In this document: piece after piece, positions 20,389 to 29,946 of the stretch
Position numbering within the stretch: position 1 is the stretch's first letter
Layout: each line of letters opens with the position of its first letter
Source: Ideonella benzenivorans
GTDB taxonomy: Bacteria > Pseudomonadota > Gammaproteobacteria > Burkholderiales > Burkholderiaceae_C
NCBI RefSeq assembly: GCF_020387415.1
Contig: NZ_JAGWCB010000010.1
Location: forward strand, 186,001-250,000
DNA length: 64,000 nt
Direction: 5' to 3'
The notes under the pieces: model-generated
The model's database searches: none
Told to the model about the DNA's origin: nothing
Seen by the model: the letters and a program-made list of their open reading frames with translations, nothing else
Program-made: the position numbers and the translations under genes

Positions 20389-22632
20389 TCACCCCACCTG
20401 CCCCTGCGGCACCAACATCACCGTGGCCAGCGGCGGCAGCGTCAGGCGCACCGACTGCGGCCAGCCATCACAGGGCACCTCCTCGACGACCAGCGGCCCG
20501 GGCGACACGCCGCTGCCACCGTAGACCACATCGTCGGTGTTGAGCAGCAGGCGCCAGGCGCCGCCCTGCGGCAGGCCCAGCCGGTAGCCGTGGCGCACCT
20601 CGGGTGTGAAGTGGGCGATGACGACCACCCGCTGCCCATCGGCCGCACCCGGTGCCGCACGGCGCTCGCAGGCCAGCACCGACTGCGCCGCGTCGTCGTG
20701 GCGCAGCCACTGGAAGCCGGCCGAGTCGTGGTCCAGCCGGTGGAGCGCCGGGTGGTGGCGCAGCACGCGGTTCAGATCGCGCACCAGGCGCTGCAGCCCG
20801 GCGTGCGGCGCATGGGCCAGCAGATGCCAGGGCAGGCTGGTGTCGGCGTTCCATTCTTCCCAGGGGCCGATCTCGTTGCCCATGAAGAGCAGCTTCTTGC
20901 CCGGGTGACCCCACATCCAGCCATAGGCGGCGCGCAGCGTGGCAAAGCGCTGCCAGGTGTCGCCGGGCATCTTGGCCACCATCGAGCCCTTGCCGTGCAC
21001 CACCTCGTCGTGCGAGATGGGCAGCACGAAGTTCTCGCTGAAGGCGTACATCAGCGAGAAGCGCATCTCGTCCTGGTGCCAGCGGCGGTGGATGGGTTCG
21101 CGCGCCAGGTAGCGCAGCGTGTCGTTCATCCAGCCCATGTTCCACTTGTAGTGGAAGCCCAGGCCGCCGGACTGCGCATCGTCCGAGGGCGGCCGGGTCA
21201 CGCCGGGGAAGGCGGTGGACTCCTCGGCGATCATGATGGCCTCGGGCCGCTCGATGCCGATGGTGCGGTTGAGCCGGCGCAGGAACTCGATCGCCTCCAG
21301 GTTCTCGCGCCCGCCCCAGCGGTTGGGGATCCACTCGCCCTCGCGGCGGCTGTAGTCGCGGTAGAGCATCGAGGCCACCGCGTCCACCCGCAGCCCGTCG
21401 ATGCCGAAGCGCTCAATCCAGTACAGCGCGTTGCCGATCAGGAAGTTGCGCACCTCCACCCGGCCGTAGTTGTAGATCAGCGTGTTCCAGTCGGGGTGGT
21501 AGCCCTCGCGCTTGTCCTGGTGCTCATACAAGCAGGTGCCGTCGAACCAGGCCAGGCCATGTTCATCGGTCGGAAAATGGGCCGGCACCCAGTCCAGGAT
21601 CACCCCCAGGCCGGCGGCATGGGCCGCCTCGACGAAGGCCTTGAATTCCTCCGGCTGGCCAAAACGCGCGGTGGGCGCGAACAGGCCCACCGGCTGGTAG
21701 CCCCAGGAACCGTCGAAGGGGTGCTCCTGCACCGGCATCAGCTCCAGGTGGGTGAAACCCATCTCGGCCACGTAGGGGATCAGCTGTTCGGCCAGCTCGG
21801 TGTAGCTGAGCCAGCGGCCATCGTGGCCGCGCCGCCAGGAGCCCAGGTGCACCTCGTAGATGCTGATGGGCGCGTCCAGCGCATTGGCCCGGCCACGGGC
21901 GGCGTCGCGCGCCACGCCAGCGGGCAGGCGCTGCACGATGCAGGCGGTGCCCGGCCGCAGCTCGGCCCGATTGGCATAGGGGTCGGCCTTCTGGCGCAGC
22001 ACGCCGTCGCGGCCCAGCACCTCGAAACGGTAGTAATCGCCCTCGGCCGCATGGGGCACGAAGATCTCCCACACGCCGGCGCCGGGGTGCCGGCGCATGG
22101 CATGGCGGCGGCCATCCCACTGGTTGAAGCTGCCCACCACCGAGACCCGCTGGGCCGCGGGCGCCCAGACGGCAAAGCGCACGCCGGCCACCCCTTCCAC
22201 CACCAGCGGGTGGCCGCCCAGCGCCTCGTAGGGGCGCAGGTGGGTGCCCTCGGCCAGCCACCACAGTTCCGCCTCGCGCAACTGGCTGCCGAAGCGGTAG
22301 GCGTCTTCCAGCAGCACGGGGCCCTGGCCCCAGTCGATGCGCAGCTTGTAGGTGCCCGGCAGCTGGGGCCGCTGCACGCACCACAGGTCGGTGTGGGGCA
22401 CCTGCGCCAGGTCCGCCAGCCACTGGCCCTCGGCATCGGTCACGGCCACCTGGTGGGCCCCGGGCAGCAGGGCCCGCAGGGTCGTGCCCTCGCGGTCGGT
22501 GTGCGGCCCCAGCACCGAGAACGGATCGCCATGCTGGGCGGTCTGCAGGGCGGCGATGGTGGCCGCATCGGGAGCGCCGGGCGGCAGCGCGGCGGGACGG
22601 TCGGCCATCGGCCCGGGTACGGCTGGGGACAT
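20389..22632 (-). CDS. glgB: 1,4-alpha-glucan branching enzyme
   Basis: A 747-aa GH13 branching enzyme with two N-terminal CBM48-type modules (the second with VGSFNQWDGRRHAMRR) and the catalytic barrel. Catalytic residues lie in GLRVDAVASMLYRDYSR (nucleophile Asp), MIAEESTAFPGV (Glu) and ISHDEVVHGKGS (HD). It introduces alpha-1,6 branches into the chains made by GlgA. The chosen start lies 8 bases after the upstream GH13 gene's stop; a longer frame would run back into that gene. Confidence 0.94.
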   Translation of the reverse strand: MSPAVPGPMADRPAALPPGAPDAATIAALQTAQHGDPFSVLGPHTDREGTTLRALLPGAHQVAVTDAEGQWLADLAQVPHTDLWCVQRPQLPGTYKLRIDWGQGPVLLEDAYRFGSQLREAELWWLAEGTHLRPYEALGGHPLVVEGVAGVRFAVWAPAAQRVSVVGSFNQWDGRRHAMRRHPGAGVWEIFVPHAAEGDYYRFEVLGRDGVLRQKADPYANRAELRPGTACIVQRLPAGVARDAARGRANALDAPISIYEVHLGSWRRGHDGRWLSYTELAEQLIPYVAEMGFTHLELMPVQEHPFDGSWGYQPVGLFAPTARFGQPEEFKAFVEAAHAAGLGVILDWVPAHFPTDEHGLAWFDGTCLYEHQDKREGYHPDWNTLIYNYGRVEVRNFLIGNALYWIERFGIDGLRVDAVASMLYRDYSRREGEWIPNRWGGRENLEAIEFLRRLNRTIGIERPEAIMIAEESTAFPGVTRPPSDDAQSGGLGFHYKWNMGWMNDTLRYLAREPIHRRWHQDEMRFSLMYAFSENFVLPISHDEVVHGKGSMVAKMPGDTWQRFATLRAAYGWMWGHPGKKLLFMGNEIGPWEEWNADTSLPWHLLAHAPHAGLQRLVRDLNRVLRHHPALHRLDHDSAGFQWLRHDDAAQSVLACERRAAPGAADGQRVVVIAHFTPEVRHGYRLGLPQGGAWRLLLNTDDVVYGGSGVSPGPLVVEEVPCDGWPQSVRLTLPPLATVMLVPQGQVG

Positions 22633-22640
22633 GCGAGCTT

Positions 22641-24332
22641 TCAGCGTGTTGCGAGGGCCGCGCTGTAAGGCGGCAGGTGCCACTCCCGGCCATCGGCCGA
22701 CAAGACGGCGGACGCCAGCGGCGCACCCTGGGCTGGCGCCAATCCCCCCAGGGTATCAGGTAACAAGAGGTTCACGGCCCGACTCCCCAGGTTGAAACCC
22801 AGCACCAGCGCGGGCTGGCCCGGCCAGCGGCGCTCGAACAGCAGCGTGTGCGGCCCCTGGGCGTGGTGGAAGACGATCTTCCCCCAGCGCAGCGCCGGCT
22901 GGCCACGGCGCCAGGCCAGCAGCCCCCGGGTCTGCGACAGCACGCTGGCCGGCTCCAGCTCCTGCACGTCCACCGCCCGGTCGGCGTGGTCCAGCCCCAG
23001 CGGCAGCCAGGGCTCCGCCCCGGCGTTGAAGCCAGCCTGCGGCGCGTCCTTCCACCAAGGCATGGGCGTGCGGCAACCGTCGCGCCCCTTGAAGCGTGGC
23101 CAGAAGGCCTTGCCGTAGGGGTCCTGCAGCCGCTCGAAGGGGATGTCAGCCTCGGGCAGGCCCAGTTCCTCGCCCTGGTAGAGGCAGACGCTGCCCTTCA
23201 GGCTGAGCAGCAGCGCCAGCAGTGTGATGGACAGGTGATCGTGGGGCTGGCCGTGCGGCGCCCAGCGCGTGGCCACCCGCGGCACGTCGTGGTTGGACAA
23301 GGCCCAGCAGCCCCAGCCGCCGGTGCGGGCCAGCTCGGCCTCCAGCCCCTCGACCTGCTCGCGGATGTGCGGGCCGGAGGCCTCGGGGGTCAGCAGCGCA
23401 AAGCTGTAGGCCATGTGCAGGCGCTTGCCCGCCTCGGTGTAGTCGGCCATCACCGGCAGCGGGTGCTCGTCGCCCACCTCACCGATGCTGGCGGCGCCGA
23501 ATTCATCCAGCACCGCGCGCAGCCGCTCCAGGAAGGCCAGGTTCTCCGGCTGGGTCTTGTCGTAGAGGTGGCGCTGCATCGCGTACGGGTTGTCCGGCCG
23601 CACGGTGCTGACGCCCGCCTGCTCGTCGGCTGTGGCCGGCGGGTTGCTGCGCAGCTGCGCATCATGGAACTGGTGGTTGCAGGCATCGAAGCGAAAGCCA
23701 TCCACCCCGCGCTCGCACCAGAAGCGCACCTCGCCCAACAGCGCGTCCTGCACGTCCGGATGGTGAAAGTTCAGGTCGGCCTGGCTGCTCAGGAAGCTGT
23801 GCTGGTAGTACTGGCGGCGCTGGCTGTCCCACTGCCAGGCCGAGCCGCCGAACACGCTCAACCAGTTGTTGGGCGGTGTGCCATCGGGCTGCGGGTCGGC
23901 CCAGACATACCAGTCGGCCCGGGGGTTGTCGCGGCTCTCGCGGCTGGCGCGGAACCAGGCGTGCTCGACCGAGGTGTGCGAGAGCACCTGGTCGATCATC
24001 ACCTTCAGGCCCAGGGCGTGGGCACGGGTGATCAGTGCGTCGAAATCGTCCAGCGTGCCGAACAGCGGATCCACCTGCCGGTAATCGGCCACGTCGTAGC
24101 CGAAGTCGGCCATCGGCGACTTGAAGAAGGGCGACACCCAGATCGCGTCCACCCCCAGGTGGGCGACATAGTCCAGGTGCTCGGTGATGCCGCGCAAGTC
24201 CCCCACCCCGTCGTTGTTGCTGTCGGCAAAGCTGCGGGGGTAGATCTGGTAGATGACCGCACCGCGCCACCAGTCCTGCCCGGCCCGGTCGCTGTCACAG
24301 GCCGGGGAAGTGGCGGCAAATGGGGCAGACAT
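22641..24332 (-). CDS. GH13 alpha-glucosidase (GH13_23-like)
   Basis: A 563-aa GH13 enzyme, the first gene of the glycogen operon. It shows [18 protein letters not shown] at the N-terminus, the nucleophile region [16 protein letters not shown], the acid/base in [10 protein letters not shown] and the HD motif SNHDVPR. No signal peptide is present, so it likely acts in the cytoplasm on maltose or short malto-oligosaccharides left by GlgX and GlgP. The pattern resembles proteobacterial AglA-type alpha-glucosidases more than amylosucrase or trehalose synthase. The start is preceded by AGGAAAGGA. It is divergent from the urease operon. Confidence 0.85.
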   Translation of the reverse strand: MSAPFAATSPACDSDRAGQDWWRGAVIYQIYPRSFADSNNDGVGDLRGITEHLDYVAHLGVDAIWVSPFFKSPMADFGYDVADYRQVDPLFGTLDDFDALITRAHALGLKVMIDQVLSHTSVEHAWFRASRESRDNPRADWYVWADPQPDGTPPNNWLSVFGGSAWQWDSQRRQYYQHSFLSSQADLNFHHPDVQDALLGEVRFWCERGVDGFRFDACNHQFHDAQLRSNPPATADEQAGVSTVRPDNPYAMQRHLYDKTQPENLAFLERLRAVLDEFGAASIGEVGDEHPLPVMADYTEAGKRLHMAYSFALLTPEASGPHIREQVEGLEAELARTGGWGCWALSNHDVPRVATRWAPHGQPHDHLSITLLALLLSLKGSVCLYQGEELGLPEADIPFERLQDPYGKAFWPRFKGRDGCRTPMPWWKDAPQAGFNAGAEPWLPLGLDHADRAVDVQELEPASVLSQTRGLLAWRRGQPALRWGKIVFHHAQGPHTLLFERRWPGQPALVLGFNLGSRAVNLLLPDTLGGLAPAQGAPLASAVLSADGREWHLPPYSAALATR

Positions 24333-24425
24333 GCGCGGTCCTTTCCTCAGGAATCGTCCAGATGGCCCGGACAGACCGATCTTGCCTCAGGCCCGTGACA
24401 GCACCAAGCCCATTCGTGGCCAAGT

Positions 24426-24442
24426 TGCACCGCAATGGGGCT
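24426..24442 (+). promoter_or_regulatory. Degenerate NtrC-type site upstream of ureA
   Basis: TGCACC (24426-24431), a 5-base spacer, then GGGGCT (24437-24442). The NtrC consensus is TGCACC-N5-GGTGCA, so the left half is exact and the right half matches 4 of 6. It lies only 10 bases before the -24 element, closer than usual enhancer sites, so its role is uncertain. Confidence 0.35.
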
Positions 24443-24452
24443 GGCTGGCCGG

Positions 24453-24468
24453 TGGCACCGCGATTGCA
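24453..24468 (+). promoter_or_regulatory. Sigma54 (-24/-12) promoter of the urease operon
   Basis: TGGCAC (24453-24458), 5 bases, then TTGCA (24464-24468). This matches the RpoN consensus TGGCAC-N5-TTGCW at every defined position of those two blocks. Transcription would begin near 24479, about 44 bases before the ureA ATG, on the coding strand. Sigma54 control with NtrC as activator is a known mode for nitrogen-scavenging genes including urease in some bacteria; regulation here is inferred. Confidence 0.72.
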
Positions 24469-24522
24469 GGATACTGGCCCGATGGCCTCGGCGCCCGATG
24501 CGCCTGGCCGCTGGAGAACCGG

Positions 24523-24825
24523 ATGGAACTGACCCCCCGCGAAAAAGACAAGCTGCTGATCTTCACCGCCGCTCTGCTGGCCGAGCGCCGCCTGGCCCGA
24601 GGCCTGAAGCTCAATTACCCCGAGGCCGTGGCCCTGATCACGGCCGCCATCATGGAAGGTGCCCGCGACGGCAAGAGCGTGGCCGCGCTGATGAGCGAAG
24701 GCAAGACCGTGCTCAAGCGCGACCAGGTGATGGACGGCGTGGCCGAACTGATCCCCGAGATCCAGGTGGAGGCCACCTTCCCCGATGGCACCAAGCTGGT
24801 CACCGTGCACCAGCCCATTGCCTGA
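24523..24825 (+). CDS. ureA: Urease gamma subunit
   Basis: A 100-aa UreA, starting [20 protein letters not shown], full length for the family. It is one of three structural subunits of the nickel urease that hydrolyses urea to ammonia and carbamate. The frame is open upstream, but the ATG at 24523 gives the exact conserved N-terminus. It heads the ureA-ureJ-ureB-ureC unit behind a sigma54-type promoter. No ureD precedes it: the upstream neighbour is the divergent glycogen operon. Confidence 0.97.
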   Translation: MELTPREKDKLLIFTAALLAERRLARGLKLNYPEAVALITAAIMEGARDGKSVAALMSEGKTVLKRDQVMDGVAELIPEIQVEATFPDGTKLVTVHQPIA

Positions 24826-24880
24826 CGCACACCCGAAGTGCATTCAGCCCTGATTGCGAACCGAACCTGGAGAACGCCCG

Positions 24881-25495
24881 ATGAACGCCCACGCTGACCA
24901 AACTTTGCTGCCACGCGGCGGCTTCCTGCGCCCCGCCCTGGCCGCCGCCCTCACCGCCCTGCCGCTGATGGCCTCGGCCCACATGGGCGCCGATGCCGGC
25001 GGCCACCACAGCTTTGTCGACGGCCTGGTCCACCCCTTCACCGGCCTGGACCACCTGAGCGCCATGCTGGCCGTGGGCCTGTGGAGCGGCCTGAACGCCC
25101 GCCGCGCCTGGGTGGCGCCGCTGAGCTTTGCCAGCCTGCTGCTGGTGGGCGCGCTGCTGGCCACGGCCGGCCTGGCCTTCCCGGCGGTGGAGCCGATGAT
25201 CGCCGCCTCGCTGCTGGTGATCGGCCTGCTGCTGGCCAGCCAGCGCCAGCTGCCGGCCCCGGTGGCGGCCGTGCTGGTGGGCGGCTTCGCCCTCTTCCAC
25301 GGCGCCGCCCACGGCAGCGAGCTGAGCGCCGGCCCGGCCCTGGCCGGCATGGTGCTGGCCACCGCCGCACTGCACCTGGCCGGCCTGGGCCTGGGCCGCT
25401 GGCTGAAGGCCCGTGGCGGCCTGCTGCCGCGGGTGACGGCCCTCGCCGGTGGCGCCGGCATGGCGGCCTTCGGCGCCTCGCTGCTGCTGGGCTGA
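24881..25495 (+). CDS. ureJ: HupE/UreJ family membrane protein
   Basis: A 204-aa HupE/UreJ protein with a signal-like N-terminus (cleavage after LMASA) and about six membrane segments. The conserved metal-binding-type motif [16 protein letters not shown] lies early (residues ~45-60). A second histidine motif HGAAHGSEL is in the middle. Members are thought to bring nickel or cobalt into the cell for urease or hydrogenase. Its position between ureA and ureB is known in some Burkholderiales urease operons and supports the nickel role. The ATG at 24881 has GGAG upstream. Confidence 0.88.
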   Translation: MNAHADQTLLPRGGFLRPALAAALTALPLMASAHMGADAGGHHSFVDGLVHPFTGLDHLSAMLAVGLWSGLNARRAWVAPLSFASLLLVGALLATAGLAFPAVEPMIAASLLVIGLLLASQRQLPAPVAAVLVGGFALFHGAAHGSELSAGPALAGMVLATAALHLAGLGLGRWLKARGGLLPRVTALAGGAGMAAFGASLLLG

Positions 25496-25509
25496 GCGGG
25501 AGCGTGACG

Positions 25510-25815
25510 ATGATTCCCGGAGAACTCATCACCGACGACGGCGAGCTGGACCTGAACCCCGGCCGCCGCACCCTCACCCTGGTGGTGGAAAACGCCAGCG
25601 ACCGCCCGATCCAGGTCGGATCGCACTACCACTTCGCCGAGACCAACGCCGGCCTGCGCTTTGACCGCGAGGCCGCCCGCGGCATGCGGCTGCACATCGC
25701 CAGCGGCACCGCCGTGCGCTTCGAGCCCGGCCAGCAACGCACCGTGGAGCTGGTGGACTACGCCGGCAGCCGCACGGTCTATGGCTTCCGCGGCCTGGTG
25801 CAAGGAAAGCTCTGA
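25510..25815 (+). CDS. ureB: Urease beta subunit
   Basis: A 101-aa UreB beginning [19 protein letters not shown], with the conserved [11 protein letters not shown] segment. It is full length and separate from UreA, as in most Gram-negative ureases. The start at 25510 is 14 bases after the ureJ stop; the next gene, ureC, begins 6 bases after its own stop. A longer upstream frame is only a shadow of ureJ. Confidence 0.96.
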   Translation: MIPGELITDDGELDLNPGRRTLTLVVENASDRPIQVGSHYHFAETNAGLRFDREAARGMRLHIASGTAVRFEPGQQRTVELVDYAGSRTVYGFRGLVQGKL

Positions 25816-25821
25816 ACTGAC

Positions 25822-27549
25822 ATGACCACGATTGGAAAACGCGCCTACGCCGAGATGTTCGGCCCCACTGTGGGCGACCGCCTGCGCCTGGCCGACACCG
25901 AGCTCATCCTCGAAGTCGAGCAGGACTACACCCTGAAGGCCGGCGGCTACGGCGAGGAAGTGAAGTTTGGTGGCGGCAAGACCATCCGCGACGGCATGGG
26001 CCAGAGCCAGGTCGTCAACGGCCCCCATCCACACGAAGCCTGCGACTGCGTCGTCACCAACGCCGTCATCCTGGACCACTGGGGCATCGTCAAGGCCGAC
26101 ATCGGCATCAAGGGCCAACGCATCGTCGCCATCGGCAAGGCCGGCAACCCCGACGTGCAGCCGGGCGTGGACATCGTCATCGGCCCGGGCACCGAGATCA
26201 TCGCCGGCGAAGGCATGATCGTCACCGCCGGCGGCATCGACACCCACATCCACTTCATCTGCCCACAGCAGATCGAGGAGGCCCTGGCCAGCGGCGTCAC
26301 CACGATGATCGGCGGCGGCACCGGTCCGGCCACCGGCACCTTTGCCACCACCTGCACCCCGGGGCCGGAGAACCTGCGCCGCATGCTGGAAGCGGCCGAT
26401 GCCTTCCCGATGAACCTGGGCTTTCTGGGCAAGGGCAACGCCAGCCGGCCCGAGGCCCTGCATCAGCAGGTCGAGGCCGGCGCCATCGGCCTGAAGCTGC
26501 ACGAGGACTGGGGCACCACCCCGGCGGCCATCGACTGCTGCCTCTCCGTGGCCGAAGAGACGGACGTGCAGGTGGCCATCCACACCGACACGCTCAACGA
26601 GAGCGGCTTCGTGGAGAACACCATCGCCGCCTTCAAGGGCCGCACCATCCACAGCTTCCACACCGAAGGCGCGGGCGGCGGCCATGCGCCGGACATCATG
26701 AAGGTGGTGGGCGAGGCCAATGTGCTGCCCAGCTCCACCAACCCCACGCGCCCGTTCACCGTCAACACGCTGGACGAGCACCTGGACATGCTGATGGTGT
26801 GCCACCACCTCGATGCGTCGATCGCCGAGGACCTGGCCTTCGCCGAAAGCCGCATCCGACGCGAGACCATCGCCGCCGAGGACATCCTGCATGACCTGGG
26901 CGCGATCAGCATGTTCAGCTCCGACAGCCAGGCCATGGGCCGGGTGGGCGAGGTGATCATCCGCTGCTGGCAGACGGCCCACAAGATGAAGGTGCAGCGC
27001 GGCAAGCTGCCCGACGACGGCGCCCGCAACGACAACGCCCGCATCAAGCGCTACATCGCCAAGCTGACCATCAACCCCGCGCTGGCCCACGGCATCAGCC
27101 ACGAGGTGGGCAGCGTGGAGGTGGGCAAGTGGGCCGACCTGGTGTTCTGGCGCCCGGCCTTCTTCGGCGTCAAGCCCAGCCTGGTGCTCAAGGGCGGCTT
27201 CATCGCCATGGCCGCCATGGGTGACCCCAACGCCAGCATCCCCACCCCGCAGCCGGTGCATTACCGCCCGCAGTTCGGCGCCTTCGGCGGCGCCCTCGCC
27301 CAGACCTCGCTGACCTTTGTCAGCCAGGCTGCGCTGAAGAATGGGGCCGCCGAGGGCTACGGCCTGCACAAGCACCTGGCCGCCGTGAAGGGCTGCCGCA
27401 CCGTGAACAAGGCCGCGATGGTGCACAACCACTACGCCCCGGTGATGGAGATCGACGCGCAGACCTATGCGGTGCGCGCCGACGGCCAGCTGCTGACCTG
27501 CGAACCGGCCACCGTGCTGCCGATGGCGCAGCGGTATTTCCTGTTCTGA
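25822..27549 (+). CDS. ureC: Urease alpha (catalytic) subunit
   Basis: A 575-aa UreC. Nickel ligands and catalytic residues are all in place: H142 and H144 in DTHIHFI, the carbamylated Lys225 in [10 protein letters not shown]254 in [10 protein letters not shown]280 in HSFHTEG, the flap MVCHHLD, and the aspartate in [11 protein letters not shown]. It is slightly longer than the ~567-570 aa norm, partly from a small [10 protein letters not shown] loop around residues 67-76. A Rho-independent-type terminator follows at once, so the accessory genes are not read from the same transcript by default. Confidence 0.97.
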   Translation: MTTIGKRAYAEMFGPTVGDRLRLADTELILEVEQDYTLKAGGYGEEVKFGGGKTIRDGMGQSQVVNGPHPHEACDCVVTNAVILDHWGIVKADIGIKGQRIVAIGKAGNPDVQPGVDIVIGPGTEIIAGEGMIVTAGGIDTHIHFICPQQIEEALASGVTTMIGGGTGPATGTFATTCTPGPENLRRMLEAADAFPMNLGFLGKGNASRPEALHQQVEAGAIGLKLHEDWGTTPAAIDCCLSVAEETDVQVAIHTDTLNESGFVENTIAAFKGRTIHSFHTEGAGGGHAPDIMKVVGEANVLPSSTNPTRPFTVNTLDEHLDMLMVCHHLDASIAEDLAFAESRIRRETIAAEDILHDLGAISMFSSDSQAMGRVGEVIIRCWQTAHKMKVQRGKLPDDGARNDNARIKRYIAKLTINPALAHGISHEVGSVEVGKWADLVFWRPAFFGVKPSLVLKGGFIAMAAMGDPNASIPTPQPVHYRPQFGAFGGALAQTSLTFVSQAALKNGAAEGYGLHKHLAAVKGCRTVNKAAMVHNHYAPVMEIDAQTYAVRADGQLLTCEPATVLPMAQRYFLF

Positions 27550-27583
27550 CGCCCCCCTTCAGGCCCCACCGGCTTGAACCAGC

Positions 27584-27611
27584 AACGGCCTCCCCTGCGG
27601 GAGGCCGTTTT
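27584..27611 (+). terminator. Terminator after ureC
   Basis: An 11-bp perfect stem (27584-27594 with 27599-27609) closes a CTGC tetraloop, and TTTT (27608-27611) completes the right arm and tail. It lies 35 bases after the ureC stop. It separates ureA-ureC from the following non-urease genes. Confidence 0.75.
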
Positions 27612-27777
27612 GCTTTGGGCGCACACGCCCCCCTTGACGCCAGTGCCACCCCCAAAGGAATGGATACGTTCGCCGCACGAACTGGCGGGCCCTGCGTTCC
27701 CCCCGCGGCAACTGCTACCGTTCAGCGAACGATCCCCTGGTGAGCAGACCGCTCACCAGCCCTTTGAGAAATCGTCC

Positions 27778-28506
27778 ATGAAGCGCGACCCCAGCATGAC
27801 AGCCACATCAGTTCAGATCGGCCTGATCGGCGATCACACCCCCTCGGTGGTGGCCCACCGCGCCATCCCGATGGCACTGCAACACGCGGCCCAGACGAAC
27901 CAGGTCTCCGTTGAATTCGAGTGGGTTCCGACCGAAGAGATCACCTCGCCCGAGCGTCTGCTTGGCTTTGATGGCCTGTGGTGCGTGCCGGCCAGCCCCT
28001 ACCGCAGCATGGCGGGCGCTCTGCGGGGCATTCGCCATGCCCGCGAAAGTGCAACGCCCTTCCTGGGCACCTGTGGCGGCTTTCAACATGCGGTCGTCGA
28101 GTACGCCCGGCACGTGCTGGGCTGGGCCGATGCCGATCACGGCGAGACCGCCTCGGAAGCGGCCCGCTGGGTGATTGCGCCACTCACCTGCGCTCTGGTC
28201 GAAATCACCCACCCGGTGCAACTGGCGCCCAACAGCCGCTTGGCAGTCGCCTATGGCGGCGACACCGCCACCGAGGGCTACCGCTGCCGTTATGGGCTGA
28301 ACCCGGAATTCCAGGCGCAGCTGCTGGCCGGGCCGCTGCGCGCCACGGCCCACGACAGCACCGGCGAAGTCCGGGCCATCGAACTGGACAATCACCCCTT
28401 CTTCGTCGCCACGCTGTTTCAACCGGAACGCGCGGCCCTCCAAGGCCGGACCGCGCCACTGGTGAATGCCTTTGTGCGCGCCTGCACCATCCAAGCTGCG
28501 ACGTGA
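27778..28506 (+). CDS. Stand-alone class I glutamine amidotransferase, CTP-synthase C-terminal-related
   Basis: A 242-aa protein matching only the glutaminase half of CTP synthase: GTCGGFQHAVVEYAR carries the nucleophile cysteine in the amidotransferase elbow. LIGDH at the N-terminus mimics the linker-to-GATase junction of PyrG. The ATP-dependent synthetase half is absent. Database families of this type are called CTP synthase C-terminal region-related (seleno)proteins; here the codon is Cys, not TGA. The function is not established. It is the first gene inserted between ureC and ureE. A downstream ATG at 27796 is an alternative start. Confidence 0.72.
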   Translation: MKRDPSMTATSVQIGLIGDHTPSVVAHRAIPMALQHAAQTNQVSVEFEWVPTEEITSPERLLGFDGLWCVPASPYRSMAGALRGIRHARESATPFLGTCGGFQHAVVEYARHVLGWADADHGETASEAARWVIAPLTCALVEITHPVQLAPNSRLAVAYGGDTATEGYRCRYGLNPEFQAQLLAGPLRATAHDSTGEVRAIELDNHPFFVATLFQPERAALQGRTAPLVNAFVRACTIQAAT

Positions 28507-28527
28507 CCCCACGGCCAGGAGTCCCCC

Positions 28528-28626
28528 ATGCTGTTTGCCGCTCTCCTCACCGACCAGCCCAGGCATGGCGCCCTGCGTGCCAAACAGTTGCATTCGCCCA
28601 TGGACTGGGCGAATGCGCTGGTCTGA
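28528..28626 (+). pseudogene. 32-codon ORF resembling the start of a YciI-like protein, probably a remnant
   Basis: AGGAG lies just before ATG 28528. The product begins MLFAALLTDQPRHGALR, like the first strand and loop of YciI-family (YCII) proteins (about 95-100 aa), but a TGA ends it after 32 residues. No in-frame continuation is seen; the following ~195 bases to the cupin gene hold no convincing coding frame. It may be a decayed gene or a real micro-protein. An 11-bp inverted repeat overlaps its end. Confidence 0.3.
28590..28616. repeat. 11-bp perfect inverted repeat
   Basis: Arms GCATTCGCCCA (28590-28600) and TGGGCGAATGC (28606-28616) flank a 5-base loop. No T-run follows. A second, shorter hairpin (GCATCGC-TC-GCGATGC, 28639-28654) lies 22 bases downstream. 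The rest of 28627-28823 shows nothing else I can name. Confidence 0.6.
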
Positions 28627-28823
28627 GCACCATTCAGCGCATCGCTCGCGATGCAGACTGCCGCTCCCCTGGTCGTGGGGTGGCCACCTCACGAGTTCCC
28701 CGAGGGGGCTCCTGAGCGCCTCGGCGCAAGATGCGCCCGCCGTTCCAACCACTCCCGCGTCAACGCCTCATGCATGACCCCTGTCGCCACGCTGTTCAAG
28801 CCGCGCTTGGCTGAGGAGCCCAC

Positions 28824-29336
28824 ATGACCGAACACCGCCCCCCGTTCATCGTCTCTGCCGACAGCCTCCCCGAAGACACCCACGTCTACCCCCAGAGCAC
28901 CGAGGCCCTGGGGCCCCTGCGCAGCCTGGGCGCGGCCGCCGGCCTGCAGCGCATCGGCGTCAACCTGCAGCGTCTGTTGCCGGGCACCCGCTCCTCCTGG
29001 CCGCACGCCGAGTCGGATGAGGAGGAGTTCGTCTATGTGATCGAAGGGGAGGTGCAGGCCTGGATCGACGGGCACCTGCACCCGATGAAGGCCGGCGACT
29101 TGGCCGCCTTCCCGGCGGGCACGGGCATCTCACACTGCTTTCTCAACAACAGTGATCGCGACGCGCTCTTGCTGGTGGGTGGGGAAACCACCCGAGCGAG
29201 CAACCGGATCTATTACCCACTGCATCCCAGCCGCCGTCAGGACCTGCCCGATGCGCTGTGGTGGCACGATGTGCCACACCATGCACAAGGCCCCCATGAC
29301 GGGCTGCCGGATGCCCAGCGAGACCGAGCCCCTTGA
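28824..29336 (+). CDS. Cupin domain-containing protein
   Basis: A 170-aa single-domain cupin. The first cupin motif is seen around RSSWPHAESDEEEFVYVIEGEVQ (residues ~55-77, with histidine and glutamates as candidate metal ligands). The second motif follows at GDLAAFPAGTGISHCFLNN, with a histidine. The C-terminal ~45 residues extend beyond the cupin and include HPSRRQDLPDALWWHD. Such proteins are usually sugar or small-acid binding or isomerising; no DNA-binding domain is present. The substrate is unknown. Confidence 0.75.
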   Translation: MTEHRPPFIVSADSLPEDTHVYPQSTEALGPLRSLGAAAGLQRIGVNLQRLLPGTRSSWPHAESDEEEFVYVIEGEVQAWIDGHLHPMKAGDLAAFPAGTGISHCFLNNSDRDALLLVGGETTRASNRIYYPLHPSRRQDLPDALWWHDVPHHAQGPHDGLPDAQRDRAP

Positions 29337-29366
29337 AGGACCTCGCCCCCAAGACAGAATCCCCCC

Positions 29367-29936
29367 ATGCGCAACCGACTTCTGGCCTCTGTTCTTGCCG
29401 TCCTGGCCCTGGTGCTGGTGGGTTATTGGTACGCCTCGCCCTACCTGACCCTGCGGGCCATGCGATCCGCCGCGCAGGCCCGGGATGCCGACCGGCTGAA
29501 TGCCCATGTGGACTACCCCCGCGTGCGCGACAGCCTGAAGGGGCAGTTCTCGGCCATGCTGGCGCGCAACCTGGGCGGTGAGCCTGGCAGCCAGGATGCC
29601 GTGGGACAGGCCGGCGCGGCCTTGGGCGCCGCGCTGGGCATGGCCCTGGGCGACAGGCTGATCGACGCCCTGGTGCAGCCCGAGATGGTCATGCGCGCCT
29701 TGACGCAAGCCCAGGTCCGTCCACAGCTGCCCAGCCCCTCCCACCCGGCGTCAGTGCCGGCGGAGGAACCCACCGTGGACTGGACCACCGACCGCGTCGG
29801 ACTGAACAAGCTGGTGGTGTATGGCCACCGCCGGGAGGATGCCCCCGACGACCGCCTGGCCCTGGTGTTCGAGCGCAGCGGCTTCGCCGACTGGAAGCTG
29901 ACCGAAATCCGCCTGTCCCGGCAGGACCAACCTTGA
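29367..29936 (+). CDS. DUF2939 domain-containing protein
   Basis: A 189-aa protein with one N-terminal hydrophobic segment (residues ~5-25). It is followed by SPYLTLRAMRSAAQARDADRLNAHVDYPRVRDSL, the DUF2939 signature. The C-terminal part contains a W-x-L-T-E-I-R-L strand. The N-terminal segment probably anchors it facing the periplasm. Function is unknown for the family. It follows the cupin gene by 30 bases on the same strand. Confidence 0.75.
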   Translation: MRNRLLASVLAVLALVLVGYWYASPYLTLRAMRSAAQARDADRLNAHVDYPRVRDSLKGQFSAMLARNLGGEPGSQDAVGQAGAALGAALGMALGDRLIDALVQPEMVMRALTQAQVRPQLPSPSHPASVPAEEPTVDWTTDRVGLNKLVVYGHRREDAPDDRLALVFERSGFADWKLTEIRLSRQDQP

Positions 29937-29946
29937 GGAACCCGGC

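Noticed and set aside
24844-27432. 862-codon open frame on the minus strand opposite ureJ-ureB-ureC
   Set aside because: Antisense shadow of the urease genes, whose active-site residues are all conserved on the plus strand.
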